Positions 43,507 through 52,525 of a DNA stretch of 64,000 bases are shown piece by piece; position 1 is the first letter of the stretch; every line of letters begins with the position of its first letter. The stretch is from NCBI GenBank assembly GCA_965224205.1, contig CBDCYN010000025.1, positions 88,816-152,815 on the forward strand, given 5' to 3'. The stretch is from CBDCYN01 sp965224205 (GTDB lineage: Bacteria > Planctomycetota > Phycisphaerae > Phycisphaerales > Phycisphaeraceae). The translations under genes were made by a program, and so were the position numbers. The notes under the pieces are model-generated. The model was not told where the DNA came from, ran no database searches, and worked only from the letters and a program-made list of their open reading frames with translations.

Positions 43507-44424
43507 ATGTCTCGTTTAGATAAAGCTCGGCCAAGCCACATTCGGCTAAAGGTGCTTAAGGCAGTCAGACGCGAACGTCATCGCTATGACGGGCTTCGGG
43601 TGTTAGGTATGACGGTGTCCTTAGGTTTGCTTTCTGCCGTCCCGCTATCTGGGCTAGCGCGTGTCGACCTGTGGAGGGGGAGACATTACCTGTTGTATGA
43701 GGTTGTCCCGTTTAAGCACGGGTTGGCAGGGGTGATCATCGGGATCGGGTTGATGTACGTGGTGACGTTCTTGAGCAATGTTGTCGCGGGGCGCTTATTC
43801 TGCGGGTGGGGTTGTCCGGTGGGTCAGGTGAGCCGGTTTGGCGAAACGGTAGACACACCAGGATTGAAGTGGAAGAAACGATGGCAAACCCAGATCAAGG
43901 GTGCAGCGTTCAGCTTGCTATTCGTTTTATCGGTAATGGCCTGGTGGGTAGACCTAAGCGTATTGTGGCAGGGGTCGGCGACGGCATTGGCTTGGTCATG
44001 GGGCCTGATGGGCATTGGCGTAGCAGGGGCATACGTGCATGGACGTTGGTGGCGATGGGATTTCTGCAAGAGTGCCTGTCCGATCGGATTGTATTATTCG
44101 TTTGTGTCCCCGGCATCGTGGTACGGGGTCTACTTCCGCAATCAGCAAGACACGTGTATTGAGTGCGACGCGTGCGATCATGTATGCCCGGTAGACCTTA
44201 AACCGCGTGACCTGATGGCGCCGATCCCGGCGCGGGCGGGGGTGTCGATCGCGGATGCGCCTGGACGCAACCACTGCTTAGAGTGTGGTGACTGCATCCG
44301 CGCTTGTGAGCAGATGATCAAACTCCGGGGCCATGAGCCAGTTCCTTTGATTCTGGGCTATCACCATGGTCCGCAGCGTATCGACAAACCATCGGGCGTT
44401 CCAGCAGACCGGCAAAGCCGATAA
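43507..44424 (+). CDS. CcoG/RdxA-like polyferredoxin membrane protein
   Basis: The 305-residue protein has about four membrane helices and four Cys clusters. They are CGWGCPVGQ (about 98-106), CKSACPIG (about 189-196), CIECDACDHVCPVDLKP (about 218-234) and CLECGDCIRACEQ (about 258-270). The last two are classic 4Fe-4S ferredoxin motifs. CcoG (RdxA/FixG) reduces Cu(II) to Cu(I) for cbb3 oxidase maturation, which fits the neighbourhood. The protein is shorter than typical CcoG (about 460-480) and lacks the C-terminal Ig-like domain, so a NapH-like relative is an alternative. It precedes the oxidase genes on the same strand. Confidence 0.8.
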   Translation: MSRLDKARPSHIRLKVLKAVRRERHRYDGLRVLGMTVSLGLLSAVPLSGLARVDLWRGRHYLLYEVVPFKHGLAGVIIGIGLMYVVTFLSNVVAGRLFCGWGCPVGQVSRFGETVDTPGLKWKKRWQTQIKGAAFSLLFVLSVMAWWVDLSVLWQGSATALAWSWGLMGIGVAGAYVHGRWWRWDFCKSACPIGLYYSFVSPASWYGVYFRNQQDTCIECDACDHVCPVDLKPRDLMAPIPARAGVSIADAPGRNHCLECGDCIRACEQMIKLRGHEPVPLILGYHHGPQRIDKPSGVPADRQSR

Positions 44425-44508
44425 ATAGTCTTTTTATCCATTGGTTGACATCGATTTCAATTTACCCAGAATGACAATCGGTCAAGATGGTCCGATTACT
44501 ATGCATGG

Positions 44509-45165
44509 ATGGGGATGTGGGTCGGAGACCGCCAAGTGGATGTCCAGAATCGTGAGCAACTGATTCGAGAACACCTCTCGGAAATCCGTCGACTGGAGAT
44601 GGGTTCTGATTCTTCCCTCCGTTCTGCCCGTGCATCTAGTGCCTGGCCACCCGATGGATACTACCTGCTCTGGCACGTGGTGGTGGGGATGATGCTCGGG
44701 CTGATCGGATCACTCGTCAGCCTGCTTGCCAACGTTCTTGGGGCTCCGTTATTTGGGAAATCTGGTCTTGAGTTGATCAGGGTGTACCTGACTTTCCCCA
44801 TGGGAGAACGGGCATTGCACGCCGAGGACGGGGTGATCCTCTTTATCGGCTGCGTGTTGTACCTGTGCACCGGATCGGTCTATGGCATCGTGTTCCATGT
44901 GGTCATGAGTTCATTTTTTTCAGGGACATCGACGATAACGCGGTTTTTCGTCGCGACCGCGATCGGGCTAGGGCTATGGATCGTTAATTTTTATCTGATT
45001 CTAAGCTGGCTTCAGCCAATGTTGCTGGGCGATAACTGGATCGTGCGGCTCGTGCCGGTCTGGGTTGCTGTGCTGACACACCTTGCGTTTGCGTGGACGA
45101 TGCTGGCGATCGAATTCTGGGGCCACTTCGAGGTACCACAACGACATGGCGCCACTGTTACTTAA
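44509..45165 (+). CDS. Four-helix membrane protein of the oxidase block
   Basis: The 218-residue protein has a polar N-terminus (about 1-50) and four hydrophobic segments (about 52-76, 106-130, 142-165, 180-202). Notable stretches are WHVVVGMMLGLIGSLVSLLANVLG and LHAEDGVILFIGCVLYLCTGSVYGI. I recognise no named family. It lies between the CcoG-like gene and the cytochrome c gene, 23 bp before the latter, so it is very likely part of the same transcription unit and perhaps an oxidase accessory or assembly protein. ATGs at 44515 and 44501 are alternatives; no strong ribosome site decides between them. Confidence 0.65.
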   Translation: MGMWVGDRQVDVQNREQLIREHLSEIRRLEMGSDSSLRSARASSAWPPDGYYLLWHVVVGMMLGLIGSLVSLLANVLGAPLFGKSGLELIRVYLTFPMGERALHAEDGVILFIGCVLYLCTGSVYGIVFHVVMSSFFSGTSTITRFFVATAIGLGLWIVNFYLILSWLQPMLLGDNWIVRLVPVWVAVLTHLAFAWTMLAIEFWGHFEVPQRHGATVT

Positions 45166-45188
45166 CGTGACAGAACGGGAAATAGGCA

Positions 45189-46352
45189 ATGTCAAAAAGA
45201 ACAGTTTCAACCCGTCCTTGCGTAACGATCGGATCGGGCTCACTGCGACGTCCATGGCGAATCTGGTTCGAATCGCTGCTGCTTGGCGGGATCTTGATCG
45301 TTTTGCTCGGAGCGTCAGGTAACGGCGATCCAGATAGCGACAAGGTCGTCGAGGTCAACGACATGGCGGGAAGTCGAAAACCGCTGACAAACCCGACCGA
45401 TCCTCGTCCGGCGGACTACAACCTTTGGCATACGACCGAGCCCGGGGAGTACCGGGGATACAACCAACGAGCTAGTCTCTTGCAGCGGGGCAAAGGGGTT
45501 TACGCGAAGTATTGCATCGGCTGCCACGGACAGAGCGGTGACGGAAACGGCCCTGCGGCGGCGAGGCTGCTTACCAAACCACGTGACTTCACCCAAGGCA
45601 TCTACAAATTCCGGTCCACGGATTCAGGCAGCCTGCCGTTGGACTCGGACCTGCACCGGACGATTACAGATGGACTGTCACGCGTGAGCATGCCGGCGTT
45701 CCCTCTGATGCCCGAACAGGAGAAGGTCGCGGTGATCGCATACATCAAATCGTTCTATCCAAACTGGGAAAAAGAAAAGGATGGCCGAAAGATCGTCTCC
45801 GTGCCCTCTGCACCGGTAGACCTGCGCGAACCGGATCGAATCTTCCGGGGGCGGATTGTGTATTTGGCGATGCAATGTGGGAAGTGCCATGGCAGTGACG
45901 GGGCAGGGACGGGCGCTACGCAAACCGAATACATTGACGCTTGGGACAACCCACAGAAACCGTTGAATTTCACCCGTGGCCAACTCAAGGGCGGTGACAA
46001 CCCGGAGGATATCTTCAGGACTTTCCACACCGGCCTGCGCAGCATCATGCCCGCGTACGGCGGGGTGACTCTCGCTGCGGTCAACGTGGAGACATTTGAG
46101 ACCCAGAAGATGTACCTGCAAGAAGGCGAGTACGAACGGCTTGAGCCTTATCTCAAAGACTTCCCAGCAACCGCCGGGGAGGTCTTTACCAAGATGGACG
46201 AAAGTCAGCGCCAGGAACTCGTGGACCGTAATAGCTGGGACTTGGTCGCGTACGTCTTATCTCTGCAGAAAAATGTTTCGACGGCCGAGGCCGTGCTTGG
46301 ATCAGAAGCGCAGGCTGTTCCGACCAACCGACCCGACGGGCAGAACCCATGA
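45189..46352 (+). CDS. Membrane-anchored diheme cytochrome c (CcoP-like subunit)
   Basis: The 387-residue protein has one N-terminal membrane helix (about 26-42, WFESLLLGGILIVLLGA) and two c-type heme motifs. These are CIGCHGQSGDG (about 109) and CGKCHGSDGAG (about 229). Each is followed by a distal Met candidate (SMPAFPLMP and SIMPAYGG). The diheme, single-anchor design is that of CcoP, which feeds electrons to CcoO and CcoN. It precedes rather than follows ccoNO, which is unusual, and is longer than typical CcoP. Its stop overlaps the ccoN start (ATGA). Periplasmic location is expected. Confidence 0.82.
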   Translation: MSKRTVSTRPCVTIGSGSLRRPWRIWFESLLLGGILIVLLGASGNGDPDSDKVVEVNDMAGSRKPLTNPTDPRPADYNLWHTTEPGEYRGYNQRASLLQRGKGVYAKYCIGCHGQSGDGNGPAAARLLTKPRDFTQGIYKFRSTDSGSLPLDSDLHRTITDGLSRVSMPAFPLMPEQEKVAVIAYIKSFYPNWEKEKDGRKIVSVPSAPVDLREPDRIFRGRIVYLAMQCGKCHGSDGAGTGATQTEYIDAWDNPQKPLNFTRGQLKGGDNPEDIFRTFHTGLRSIMPAYGGVTLAAVNVETFETQKMYLQEGEYERLEPYLKDFPATAGEVFTKMDESQRQELVDRNSWDLVAYVLSLQKNVSTAEAVLGSEAQAVPTNRPDGQNP

Positions 46353-47809
46353 CGCAATCTCCTTCGCCATCCCACTCCGACAGCAGTCACGCGGACCAGC
46401 CTCCGACTGGGCGGCTGGTCAATACGAACTTGGTCAAGTGGCACGTCATCGCGGCGGCGGGTTGGTTCACGATCGCGTTGTTGGCGGGGCTGTTCTATTC
46501 CATGCAACTGATCCAGCACTGGCCGCTGCCGAAGATCGCGGTGCTATCGCCGGGACGGATCCGGATGATCCACACGAACCTCATCGCGTTTGGGTGGCTC
46601 ACCAACGCCTTCCTGGCGATGCTTTACTGGACGGTACCGCGTTTGACAGGGAAACGAGTCGCCCACAATGCGTTGGGTTGGGTGATCTTGGTGGCGTGGA
46701 ACGCGATCGTGGCGGCGACGTATATTGGGCTGCACCTAGGCGAGGCACAAGCCGTCGAATGGGGTGAAACACCGGTGTGGATCGATCCGGTCGTGGTCGT
46801 TGGGGCGATCCTTGTTTGGATCCAGTTCTACACCCCGATCGTACGCAGCACTGAAAAGGCGATGTACGTGAGTTTGTGGTACTTCACCGCCGGGTTCATC
46901 TGGCTGGGATTGACGTACATCATGGGTAACTTCTTCCCGCAGTACCTGGTGGCGGGCAGCGCCGCGGGCCCGCTGCTGGGGTTGTATATCCATGATCTGG
47001 TGGGGCTGTGGGTGACGCCGATGGGTTGGGGGATGATGTACTTTTTTGTCCCGATTATTCTCAAGAAACCGATCTGGTCGCACGCGCTGTCGCTGGTGGG
47101 GTTCTGGGGGTTGGCGTTCTTTTACCCGTTGCAGGGCCTTCACCACTTTCTGGGTTCGCCGGTTCCGATGTTCGCCCAGTACAGCGCGGTGGTGAGCACG
47201 ATCGCGATCGAGATTGTCGTGACCACCGTCGTGATCAATTTTTTCATGACCTGGCGCGGCAGCGAAGGGGCGCTCAAGAACAACATGGCCATCCGCTGGT
47301 TCTGGGTCGGGGCGTTTAACTACGCCCTCACGTGCTTTCAATGCGCGTTCCAGGTGACGCTGACCTTCCAGCAGGTCATCCACTTCACCGATTGGGTCGT
47401 GGGGCACGCCCACCTGGTCATGTTTGGGGTGTTCAGCTTCTGGATCTTTGGGATGATCGACCACCTTTGGCCGAAGCTGGTCGGGCGGGAGTGGTGGAGC
47501 GCATCTCTGAGCCGGTGGCAGTTCTGGCTGACCACGTTGGGGCTAGGGACGATGTTCCTGGCACTGACCGCCGGTGGGGTTGCAGAGGGATTCATGGCGA
47601 TGCATCTGTCCCCCCGTGAGACGATCCTCGAGACCATGCGCCCATTCTGGATCGTACGTTCGATCACCGGCTTGGCGATCATTGGGGGGTTCGGCTGCCT
47701 TCTGGTGAACATGGCGATGACCGTCTGGGTCGCAAAGGTCAGCCATATCGATATCGACTACGAGCCTTATGAGGCGATCGAAAATGAGGTGACGGTTGGA
47801 GCGGTTTAG
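46349..47809 (+). CDS. ccoN: cbb3-type cytochrome c oxidase subunit I
   Basis: The 486-residue protein has about twelve helices. Key CcoN features are RMIHTNLIAFGWLTNAFLAM (heme b ligand), YIHDLVGLWVTPMGWGMMYFFVP and SHALSLVGFWGLAFFYPLQGLHHFLGSPVP (copper-B and Tyr/His region). DWVVGHAHLVMFGVFSFWIFG carries the HxH heme ligands. It reduces oxygen to water and pumps protons in the cytoplasmic membrane. The start ATG overlaps the stop of the diheme cytochrome gene, and the end overlaps ccoO by 14 bases, so the three are tightly coupled. Confidence 0.95.
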   Translation: MTQSPSPSHSDSSHADQPPTGRLVNTNLVKWHVIAAAGWFTIALLAGLFYSMQLIQHWPLPKIAVLSPGRIRMIHTNLIAFGWLTNAFLAMLYWTVPRLTGKRVAHNALGWVILVAWNAIVAATYIGLHLGEAQAVEWGETPVWIDPVVVVGAILVWIQFYTPIVRSTEKAMYVSLWYFTAGFIWLGLTYIMGNFFPQYLVAGSAAGPLLGLYIHDLVGLWVTPMGWGMMYFFVPIILKKPIWSHALSLVGFWGLAFFYPLQGLHHFLGSPVPMFAQYSAVVSTIAIEIVVTTVVINFFMTWRGSEGALKNNMAIRWFWVGAFNYALTCFQCAFQVTLTFQQVIHFTDWVVGHAHLVMFGVFSFWIFGMIDHLWPKLVGREWWSASLSRWQFWLTTLGLGTMFLALTAGGVAEGFMAMHLSPRETILETMRPFWIVRSITGLAIIGGFGCLLVNMAMTVWVAKVSHIDIDYEPYEAIENEVTVGAV

Positions 47810-48593
47810 TTTTATCTTTCTGGTTGCGGGGCTGATATTCTTTGCGGTAGCGTTTGCTGTGGCCGGGTGGATTCCCATGCTGGGTCTGCAAGAAATGGAG
47901 GTGCGCACGGTCGAGCAGTTGTCCCAGCGGCCGCCATTGGACTTTATTGAGCTGCGAGAGGATTACCCCGAAGCATTCAAAAAGGCGTTCGGAGAAGTGG
48001 GAATAGAAGACGCCTTCGCCGAGGCTCTTCGTTTGGGGCACAAGACCTATGTCGCGGAGGCCTGCTGGCACTGTCACTCGCAGCAGATCCGACCGTGGGG
48101 CAATGATGAAGCGCGATTCGGGGCGGTCAGCTACCCAGAGGAGTACCACAACGAGCTGAACATGCCCCCACTGTGGGGGACGCGCCGCATCGGACCTGAC
48201 CTCATCCGCCGCGGTGGGAGACAGTCGAACGATTGGCACGTGGCACACTTCTACCACCCCCCGGATGTCAACCCTGCCAGCGTGATGCCCGATTATCCAT
48301 GGTTTTATGAAGAGGATGGTATTACTCCCAATAAGATTGGCCTGTCGATCATCGCCTATGTGCAATGGCTGGGTAGCTGGCAGCCGACCCATCAGGAAAC
48401 GATTCACCAATTGCCCACGATTGATCGAAGCTACCCAGAGCCCAACATCATCGGACGCGACGAAAAGACCCAGGCCGTTGGAGCGGCAGCAGCGCAGCCG
48501 GATCTCGACGCCGAAAGCGATGACGATTATGGCGACGACGAGTACGGAGATGAGGACTACGGTGAGGAATACGAAGATGAGTCCGGGTATTGA
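47796..48593 (+). CDS. ccoO: cbb3-type oxidase monoheme subunit CcoO
   Basis: It starts at TTG 47796, four bases after GAGGTGA, and overlaps the end of ccoN. The 265-residue protein has one N-terminal membrane helix (about 3-25), a heme motif ACWHCHSQQIRPW (about 89-100) typical of CcoO, and the fold end YPWFYEEDG. The region SVMPDYPWFY holds the axial-ligand Met. The tail (about 238-265) is very acidic and Tyr-rich (DDDYGDDEYGDEDYGEEYED), which is unusual for CcoO and might bind metal ions or stick to the envelope. It passes electrons from the diheme subunit to CcoN. Confidence 0.92.
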   Translation: MERFSFIFLVAGLIFFAVAFAVAGWIPMLGLQEMEVRTVEQLSQRPPLDFIELREDYPEAFKKAFGEVGIEDAFAEALRLGHKTYVAEACWHCHSQQIRPWGNDEARFGAVSYPEEYHNELNMPPLWGTRRIGPDLIRRGGRQSNDWHVAHFYHPPDVNPASVMPDYPWFYEEDGITPNKIGLSIIAYVQWLGSWQPTHQETIHQLPTIDRSYPEPNIIGRDEKTQAVGAAAAQPDLDAESDDDYGDDEYGDEDYGEEYEDESGY

Positions 48594-48651
48594 CCCGTCC
48601 AGCCCGGATATGAAACGGGGGCCTGGAGTGTATCAAAGAACAAGGTGACTC

Positions 48652-48996
48652 ATGATTAGTACCAACACCCAGCCTCAAACCCAGAGCCAGCCACCGCATG
48701 AACCGAGTCTGTCACCCGGGTCACGGGTGTTTTTGTGGGTGTTTAGCGTGGTGATGGTCTTGACGGCCGGTGGCGCGTTTCTCTTTAAATTATGTGATTT
48801 TTATATCACCGCCACGACACAGGGGACCCAAGCGCTAGCGTCTTTTCTTATCCCGGTGCTTAACTACCTGATTGTTGCATTAGGTTTTGCTTGCCTGTTT
48901 ATGTGGGCGTACTTTTCGGGCCAGTTTCGAGACATTGAGGCCCCTAAATATCGCATGCTTGAGATGCAGCGGGAGATCGATCGTAAGGGTGGTTAA
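48652..48996 (+). CDS. CcoS-like cbb3 assembly membrane protein
   Basis: The 114-residue protein has two helices (about 27-48 and 65-88) and then MWAYFSGQFRDIEAPKYRMLEM. This matches the end of CcoS, whose signature is W-x(4-5)-GQF-x-D-x-E-x-P-x-x-R-x-L. CcoS (FixS) is needed to insert heme and copper into CcoN. It differs from normal CcoS (about 50-60 residues, one helix) by an extra N-terminal helix, so it may be a fused CcoQ/CcoS-type protein. Start ATG 48652 follows AAGGTGA closely. It lies between ccoO and ccoI. Confidence 0.7.
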   Translation: MISTNTQPQTQSQPPHEPSLSPGSRVFLWVFSVVMVLTAGGAFLFKLCDFYITATTQGTQALASFLIPVLNYLIVALGFACLFMWAYFSGQFRDIEAPKYRMLEMQREIDRKGG

Positions 48997-49042
48997 TCGA
49001 AGATGAGGATCGAAACGTGCGTTTAACCGCGCTGGAGCTAAC

Positions 49043-49171
49043 ATGTGCCGACGACACAAATATCTCAGCTATCAAGGGTACTCTTTCCCGTGGTACGCCG
49101 CGTTGATCTGGATCGGCTTCTTCATCGGCGGGTTAGGGTATCTCGTACGATACATCCTGTTGCTGGATTAA
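49043..49171 (+). CDS. 42-residue membrane protein of the oxidase block
   Basis: This short gene begins at ATG 49043, six bases after GGAG. It encodes MCRRHKYLSYQGYSFPWYAA, then LIWIGFFIGGLGYLVRYILLLD, that is a basic aromatic N-terminus and one transmembrane helix (about 18-39). It sits between the CcoS-like gene and ccoI, 46 bp and 34 bp away. It could be a CcoQ-like stabilising subunit, although it shows no sequence match that I can name. The ribosome site, clean topology and tight packing support it. Confidence 0.6.
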   Translation: MCRRHKYLSYQGYSFPWYAALIWIGFFIGGLGYLVRYILLLD

Positions 49172-49205
49172 ACCCCATCAAGGTAACGAATGATCGAGTC
49201 CCGAT

Positions 49206-51614
49206 ATGTCGGTGTTGACCACTAATTTGGAACCGGAGAATGTGGGGCGCGTCCTCGACCCGACAATCGAATCCTTTTGCGTTCACTGCGGGCTACCCGT
49301 GCCGCGATCACGTCGAAACGGTAACTGGAGTGCACAGTTCTGTTGCTTTGGGTGTCGGTTTGCGTATGGGTTAGCCAGGCCGGGCGGGGAGACGTTCTTA
49401 AGTGCTGCTACCGGCACCGACCCTCCAGACACACACGCTGGGGTCATCAACACGTTGCCGCTGCGTCTTGGGTTCGGAATCTTTCTGGCTATGAATATTA
49501 TGGTTTTCAGTTGGGCGTTCTATTCGTGTGAGTGGTACGTCCAAGGCATTGGGCGTCACGATCCTCTGGCGGGTTTGTTCGCCTATTTGCTTCTGCTATT
49601 AAGCACGATCCTGATCGTGTCGTTGGGTGTGCCTCTTGCCGCCGATGCGGTAGGCCGTGTGCTTATCCCCGCCTCCGAAATCTCACCCGCAATACCCCCT
49701 GAAGCAGGAACCCAGAGCCGTGGCCCGAGTCTTCTTGGGTGGTTTCGTGCGATTGGACGTATCCGTCTCGATATGAATGCATTGATCTGCATCGGGGTTG
49801 GTGCTGCATACCTGATTAGTGTGATCCACACGCTTCAAGGCCGGGGCAGCCTTTACTACGACACCGCCGCGATGATCCTGGTGCTGGTGACCCTTGGATA
49901 CTTTCTTGAGTCAGCAGCCAAGCGCAAAGCCATGGGCGTAACCTCGTCGCTGACGGCGCCACCTGTGTTGCCGGTGCGTGTGCGGCGTAACGGTGAAGAG
50001 GTCGAGATCGATTCGGACAAGCTCGTTGTGGGCGACCAAGTTTACACCCGCCCTGGGGAGGGCTTCGTGGTGGACGCCGTGGTAACCGAAGGTGTCAGTC
50101 ACGTGAATGAATCTCGCCTAACGGGTGAATCTAAACTTCGTGAGGTAGGACCCGGAGATATTATTTTGGCGGGAACCATCAACCTAGACGGGCCGTTGTG
50201 GGTCCAAGCACAGCGGGTCGGTGATGACCGTGTGATCCACCAGACACAGCGTCTCCTAGAAGAAGCCCGGATGTGCAAGCTGCCGATCCAGAGATTGACC
50301 GATCGTGCCGCATCTGTTTTTGTTCCATCGGTGCTCGCTTTAGCAGCGGGTGTCGTCGTCTGGCATACGATTCACGGGCAAGCCACACGCGGGTTGTTCG
50401 ATGCGTTAAGCGTGTTACTCATCAGCTGCCCGTGTGCGCTTGGGTTGGCGGCTCCGTTGGCCTCATGGAGCGCCCTGCGTCAAGCCGCCAAACACGGGGT
50501 AATCATCGATTCGGCCGCAAGAATAGAACGGATTGCCGCGATCGATCGGGTGTTCTTTGATAAGACGGGGACGCTGACCAAGGGTCAGCTAAGCCTGCAT
50601 CGGATCGTTGTAGCAGAGGGGATCGATCAGGATCAAGCCCTGCGATGGGCGGCGGCTCTGGAATCAACGAGCATCCACCCGATCGCTCGATCACTCGTTG
50701 GGCAGGCACAACGCCGTAAGCTGGAACTCCCGGGTGTAGACGTTGCCAAGACCCTGCCGGGGTTGGGTGTTGAAGCGCGGATCGTGGGGCAAATGATGAG
50801 GCTAGGCAGCGCTAGGTTAGCTGATCGAACCGGACTGAACGTGTCCCGATTCGATGAGACTCACCCCCCTCAGCACCCTACCAACTATGCTCCCACCGCA
50901 TTGACAAAGATCTATCTGCTCGATGCCAACCGTATCCTGGCGCGTTTTGACCTAAACGAACAACTGCGTGATGAGGCGGTCGAAGCCGTGTCTCGTCTTA
51001 AAGAGATGGGGGTCGGGGTCGAGATGCTCACGGGTGATCAGAAGATTCCGGCGATGCGAACAGCCGAGACGCTAGGCATCCCGTTTGAAGCGTCTCTGTT
51101 GCCTGCGCAAAAACTCGAGCGGGTTACAGAAGCCCAGAAGCGTGGCGAGCGAGTGGCGATGGTCGGTGACGGGATCAACGACGGGCCGGTGCTGGCGGGC
51201 GCGGAGGTGGGGTTTGTGATGAACAGCGGGACGGACCTGGCCAAACAAGCCGGGCACGTCTGGCTGCTGAGTGATCGGGTCGACCGTATCCCTACAACGG
51301 TGGCCGTCGCACGGCACTGCATGAAGCGAATCCGACTGAACCTGGCGTGGGCGTTCGGGTATAACCTGATCGGGCTCGCGTTGGCGACCGCTGGTTTGCT
51401 AACACCGATTGTCTCCGCTTTAGCCATGATCGCGTCAAGCCTGATGATCGTCACCACCTCTCGCAAAGCGGGCTGCATTGTCCAGACCGACGATCTCGGG
51501 ACGATTTTTCCAACAGAATCAAGAAATGAGCAGCCGCAGACGCCACCGAAGCCGAGGGATCTCCCGGATCAACCGCAGCCCGTGACGGGGAAGACCATCG
51601 TACCTCAGGTCTAA
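49206..51614 (+). CDS. ccoI: Copper-transporting P1B-type ATPase CcoI/FixI
   Basis: The 802-residue ATPase starts with a Cys-rich metal-binding domain (about 22-60, FCVHCGLPVPRSRRNG then FCCFGCRFAYGLA), the type found in FixI/CcoI. About eight membrane helices follow. SCPCALGLAAPLA (about 404-416) is the CPC copper channel, DKTGTLTKGQ (about 452) holds the phosphorylated Asp, and STSIHPIARSL and AMVGDGINDGPVLA (hinge) follow. CcoI delivers copper for the CuB site of cbb3 oxidase. The C-terminal 40 residues are hydrophilic and Pro-rich. It lies downstream of the structural genes and 11 bp before the exporter gene. Confidence 0.94.
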   Translation: MSVLTTNLEPENVGRVLDPTIESFCVHCGLPVPRSRRNGNWSAQFCCFGCRFAYGLARPGGETFLSAATGTDPPDTHAGVINTLPLRLGFGIFLAMNIMVFSWAFYSCEWYVQGIGRHDPLAGLFAYLLLLLSTILIVSLGVPLAADAVGRVLIPASEISPAIPPEAGTQSRGPSLLGWFRAIGRIRLDMNALICIGVGAAYLISVIHTLQGRGSLYYDTAAMILVLVTLGYFLESAAKRKAMGVTSSLTAPPVLPVRVRRNGEEVEIDSDKLVVGDQVYTRPGEGFVVDAVVTEGVSHVNESRLTGESKLREVGPGDIILAGTINLDGPLWVQAQRVGDDRVIHQTQRLLEEARMCKLPIQRLTDRAASVFVPSVLALAAGVVVWHTIHGQATRGLFDALSVLLISCPCALGLAAPLASWSALRQAAKHGVIIDSAARIERIAAIDRVFFDKTGTLTKGQLSLHRIVVAEGIDQDQALRWAAALESTSIHPIARSLVGQAQRRKLELPGVDVAKTLPGLGVEARIVGQMMRLGSARLADRTGLNVSRFDETHPPQHPTNYAPTALTKIYLLDANRILARFDLNEQLRDEAVEAVSRLKEMGVGVEMLTGDQKIPAMRTAETLGIPFEASLLPAQKLERVTEAQKRGERVAMVGDGINDGPVLAGAEVGFVMNSGTDLAKQAGHVWLLSDRVDRIPTTVAVARHCMKRIRLNLAWAFGYNLIGLALATAGLLTPIVSALAMIASSLMIVTTSRKAGCIVQTDDLGTIFPTESRNEQPQTPPKPRDLPDQPQPVTGKTIVPQV

Positions 51615-51625
51615 CTCAAACCATC

Positions 51626-52474
51626 ATGACCACCGGTAGCAATCTTAATCTTCTGGCCATTTACAGTTCATTGTTAGTGGCTGGGCTCGCCGCCAGCCTT
51701 CATTGCATCGGGATGTGTGGGCCGATCTTGCTGGGTTTTGCGGAGGTGTTTAATCGTACCTCTTTGACCATCAATGGCCAGTCAGCCACCCATGATTGCG
51801 GTGCCCAACACCGCCATTCATTGGCGTGGGACTTCGCTTGCTATCACGTCGGTCGAATCTGGACCTACGCGATGTTGGGGTTGGGTGCCGGTTTGCTGGG
51901 GCAAGGCATTCGCGGCAGCAGCACCTATGTCGGGATGCAATTCCCGTTAGCGATCGCGGTCAGCGTAACGGTCATCGTAAGCGGGGTGGCGTTGCTAGGG
52001 GTTTTGCCCTTCGGGAAAGTGGATGCGTGGCTGACCGGCTGCGGCGCCGGGGGGCTGACCGGGAAGAAGTGGTTAGTCAAGCTGACCCATCACCGTGGGT
52101 GGATCGCGCGGCTGCTGCTGGGCGTGGTCATGGGGCTGTTGCCTTGCGGCATGGTCTACGCGGTGCTGCTCGTTGTCGCCGCCATGCCCACGCCGCTGCA
52201 CAGCGCCGTGGGCATGGTCGTTTTTGGACTCGGTACTCTGCCCTCGTTAACCGGTGTGCTCCTGACCTCCCGCCTCATCCCCTCCCGATACCGTGCTTAC
52301 GGATCTCGATTAGCTGCCGTTTCGATCATCATGGCTGGGGCCTGGATGATGACACGGACATTGATCGTATCGCCAGCCTCGGACGGCGACGCCGGCAAAC
52401 ACACCGCTTGCCATAGCCATATCCTCAGCCAGTTCGATACGAAGCCACAAGGTGACCCCCTCCTAGAAAATTGA
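51626..52474 (+). CDS. TauE/SafE-DsbD-like exporter, 3' end altered by IS3
   Basis: The 282-residue protein has about six helices with paired motifs ASLHCIGMCGPILLGF (about 24-39) and GLLPCGMVYAVLLVV (about 171-185). Both are typical of the DsbD-like/TauE-SafE group that follows ccoI in many cbb3 clusters and is thought to aid copper or thiol handling. The last codons, including GDPLLEN and the stop, lie inside the IS3 end (52453 on), so the native C-terminus has been replaced. All helices are intact, so function may be kept. It is the last gene in the block. Confidence 0.82.
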   Translation: MTTGSNLNLLAIYSSLLVAGLAASLHCIGMCGPILLGFAEVFNRTSLTINGQSATHDCGAQHRHSLAWDFACYHVGRIWTYAMLGLGAGLLGQGIRGSSTYVGMQFPLAIAVSVTVIVSGVALLGVLPFGKVDAWLTGCGAGGLTGKKWLVKLTHHRGWIARLLLGVVMGLLPCGMVYAVLLVVAAMPTPLHSAVGMVVFGLGTLPSLTGVLLTSRLIPSRYRAYGSRLAAVSIIMAGAWMMTRTLIVSPASDGDAGKHTACHSHILSQFDTKPQGDPLLEN

Positions 52475-52525
52475 TCCAGGTTTTGTGAGAGAATTCTTTC
52501 GGCCTTTGGCCGGAAAGGATTGCTC

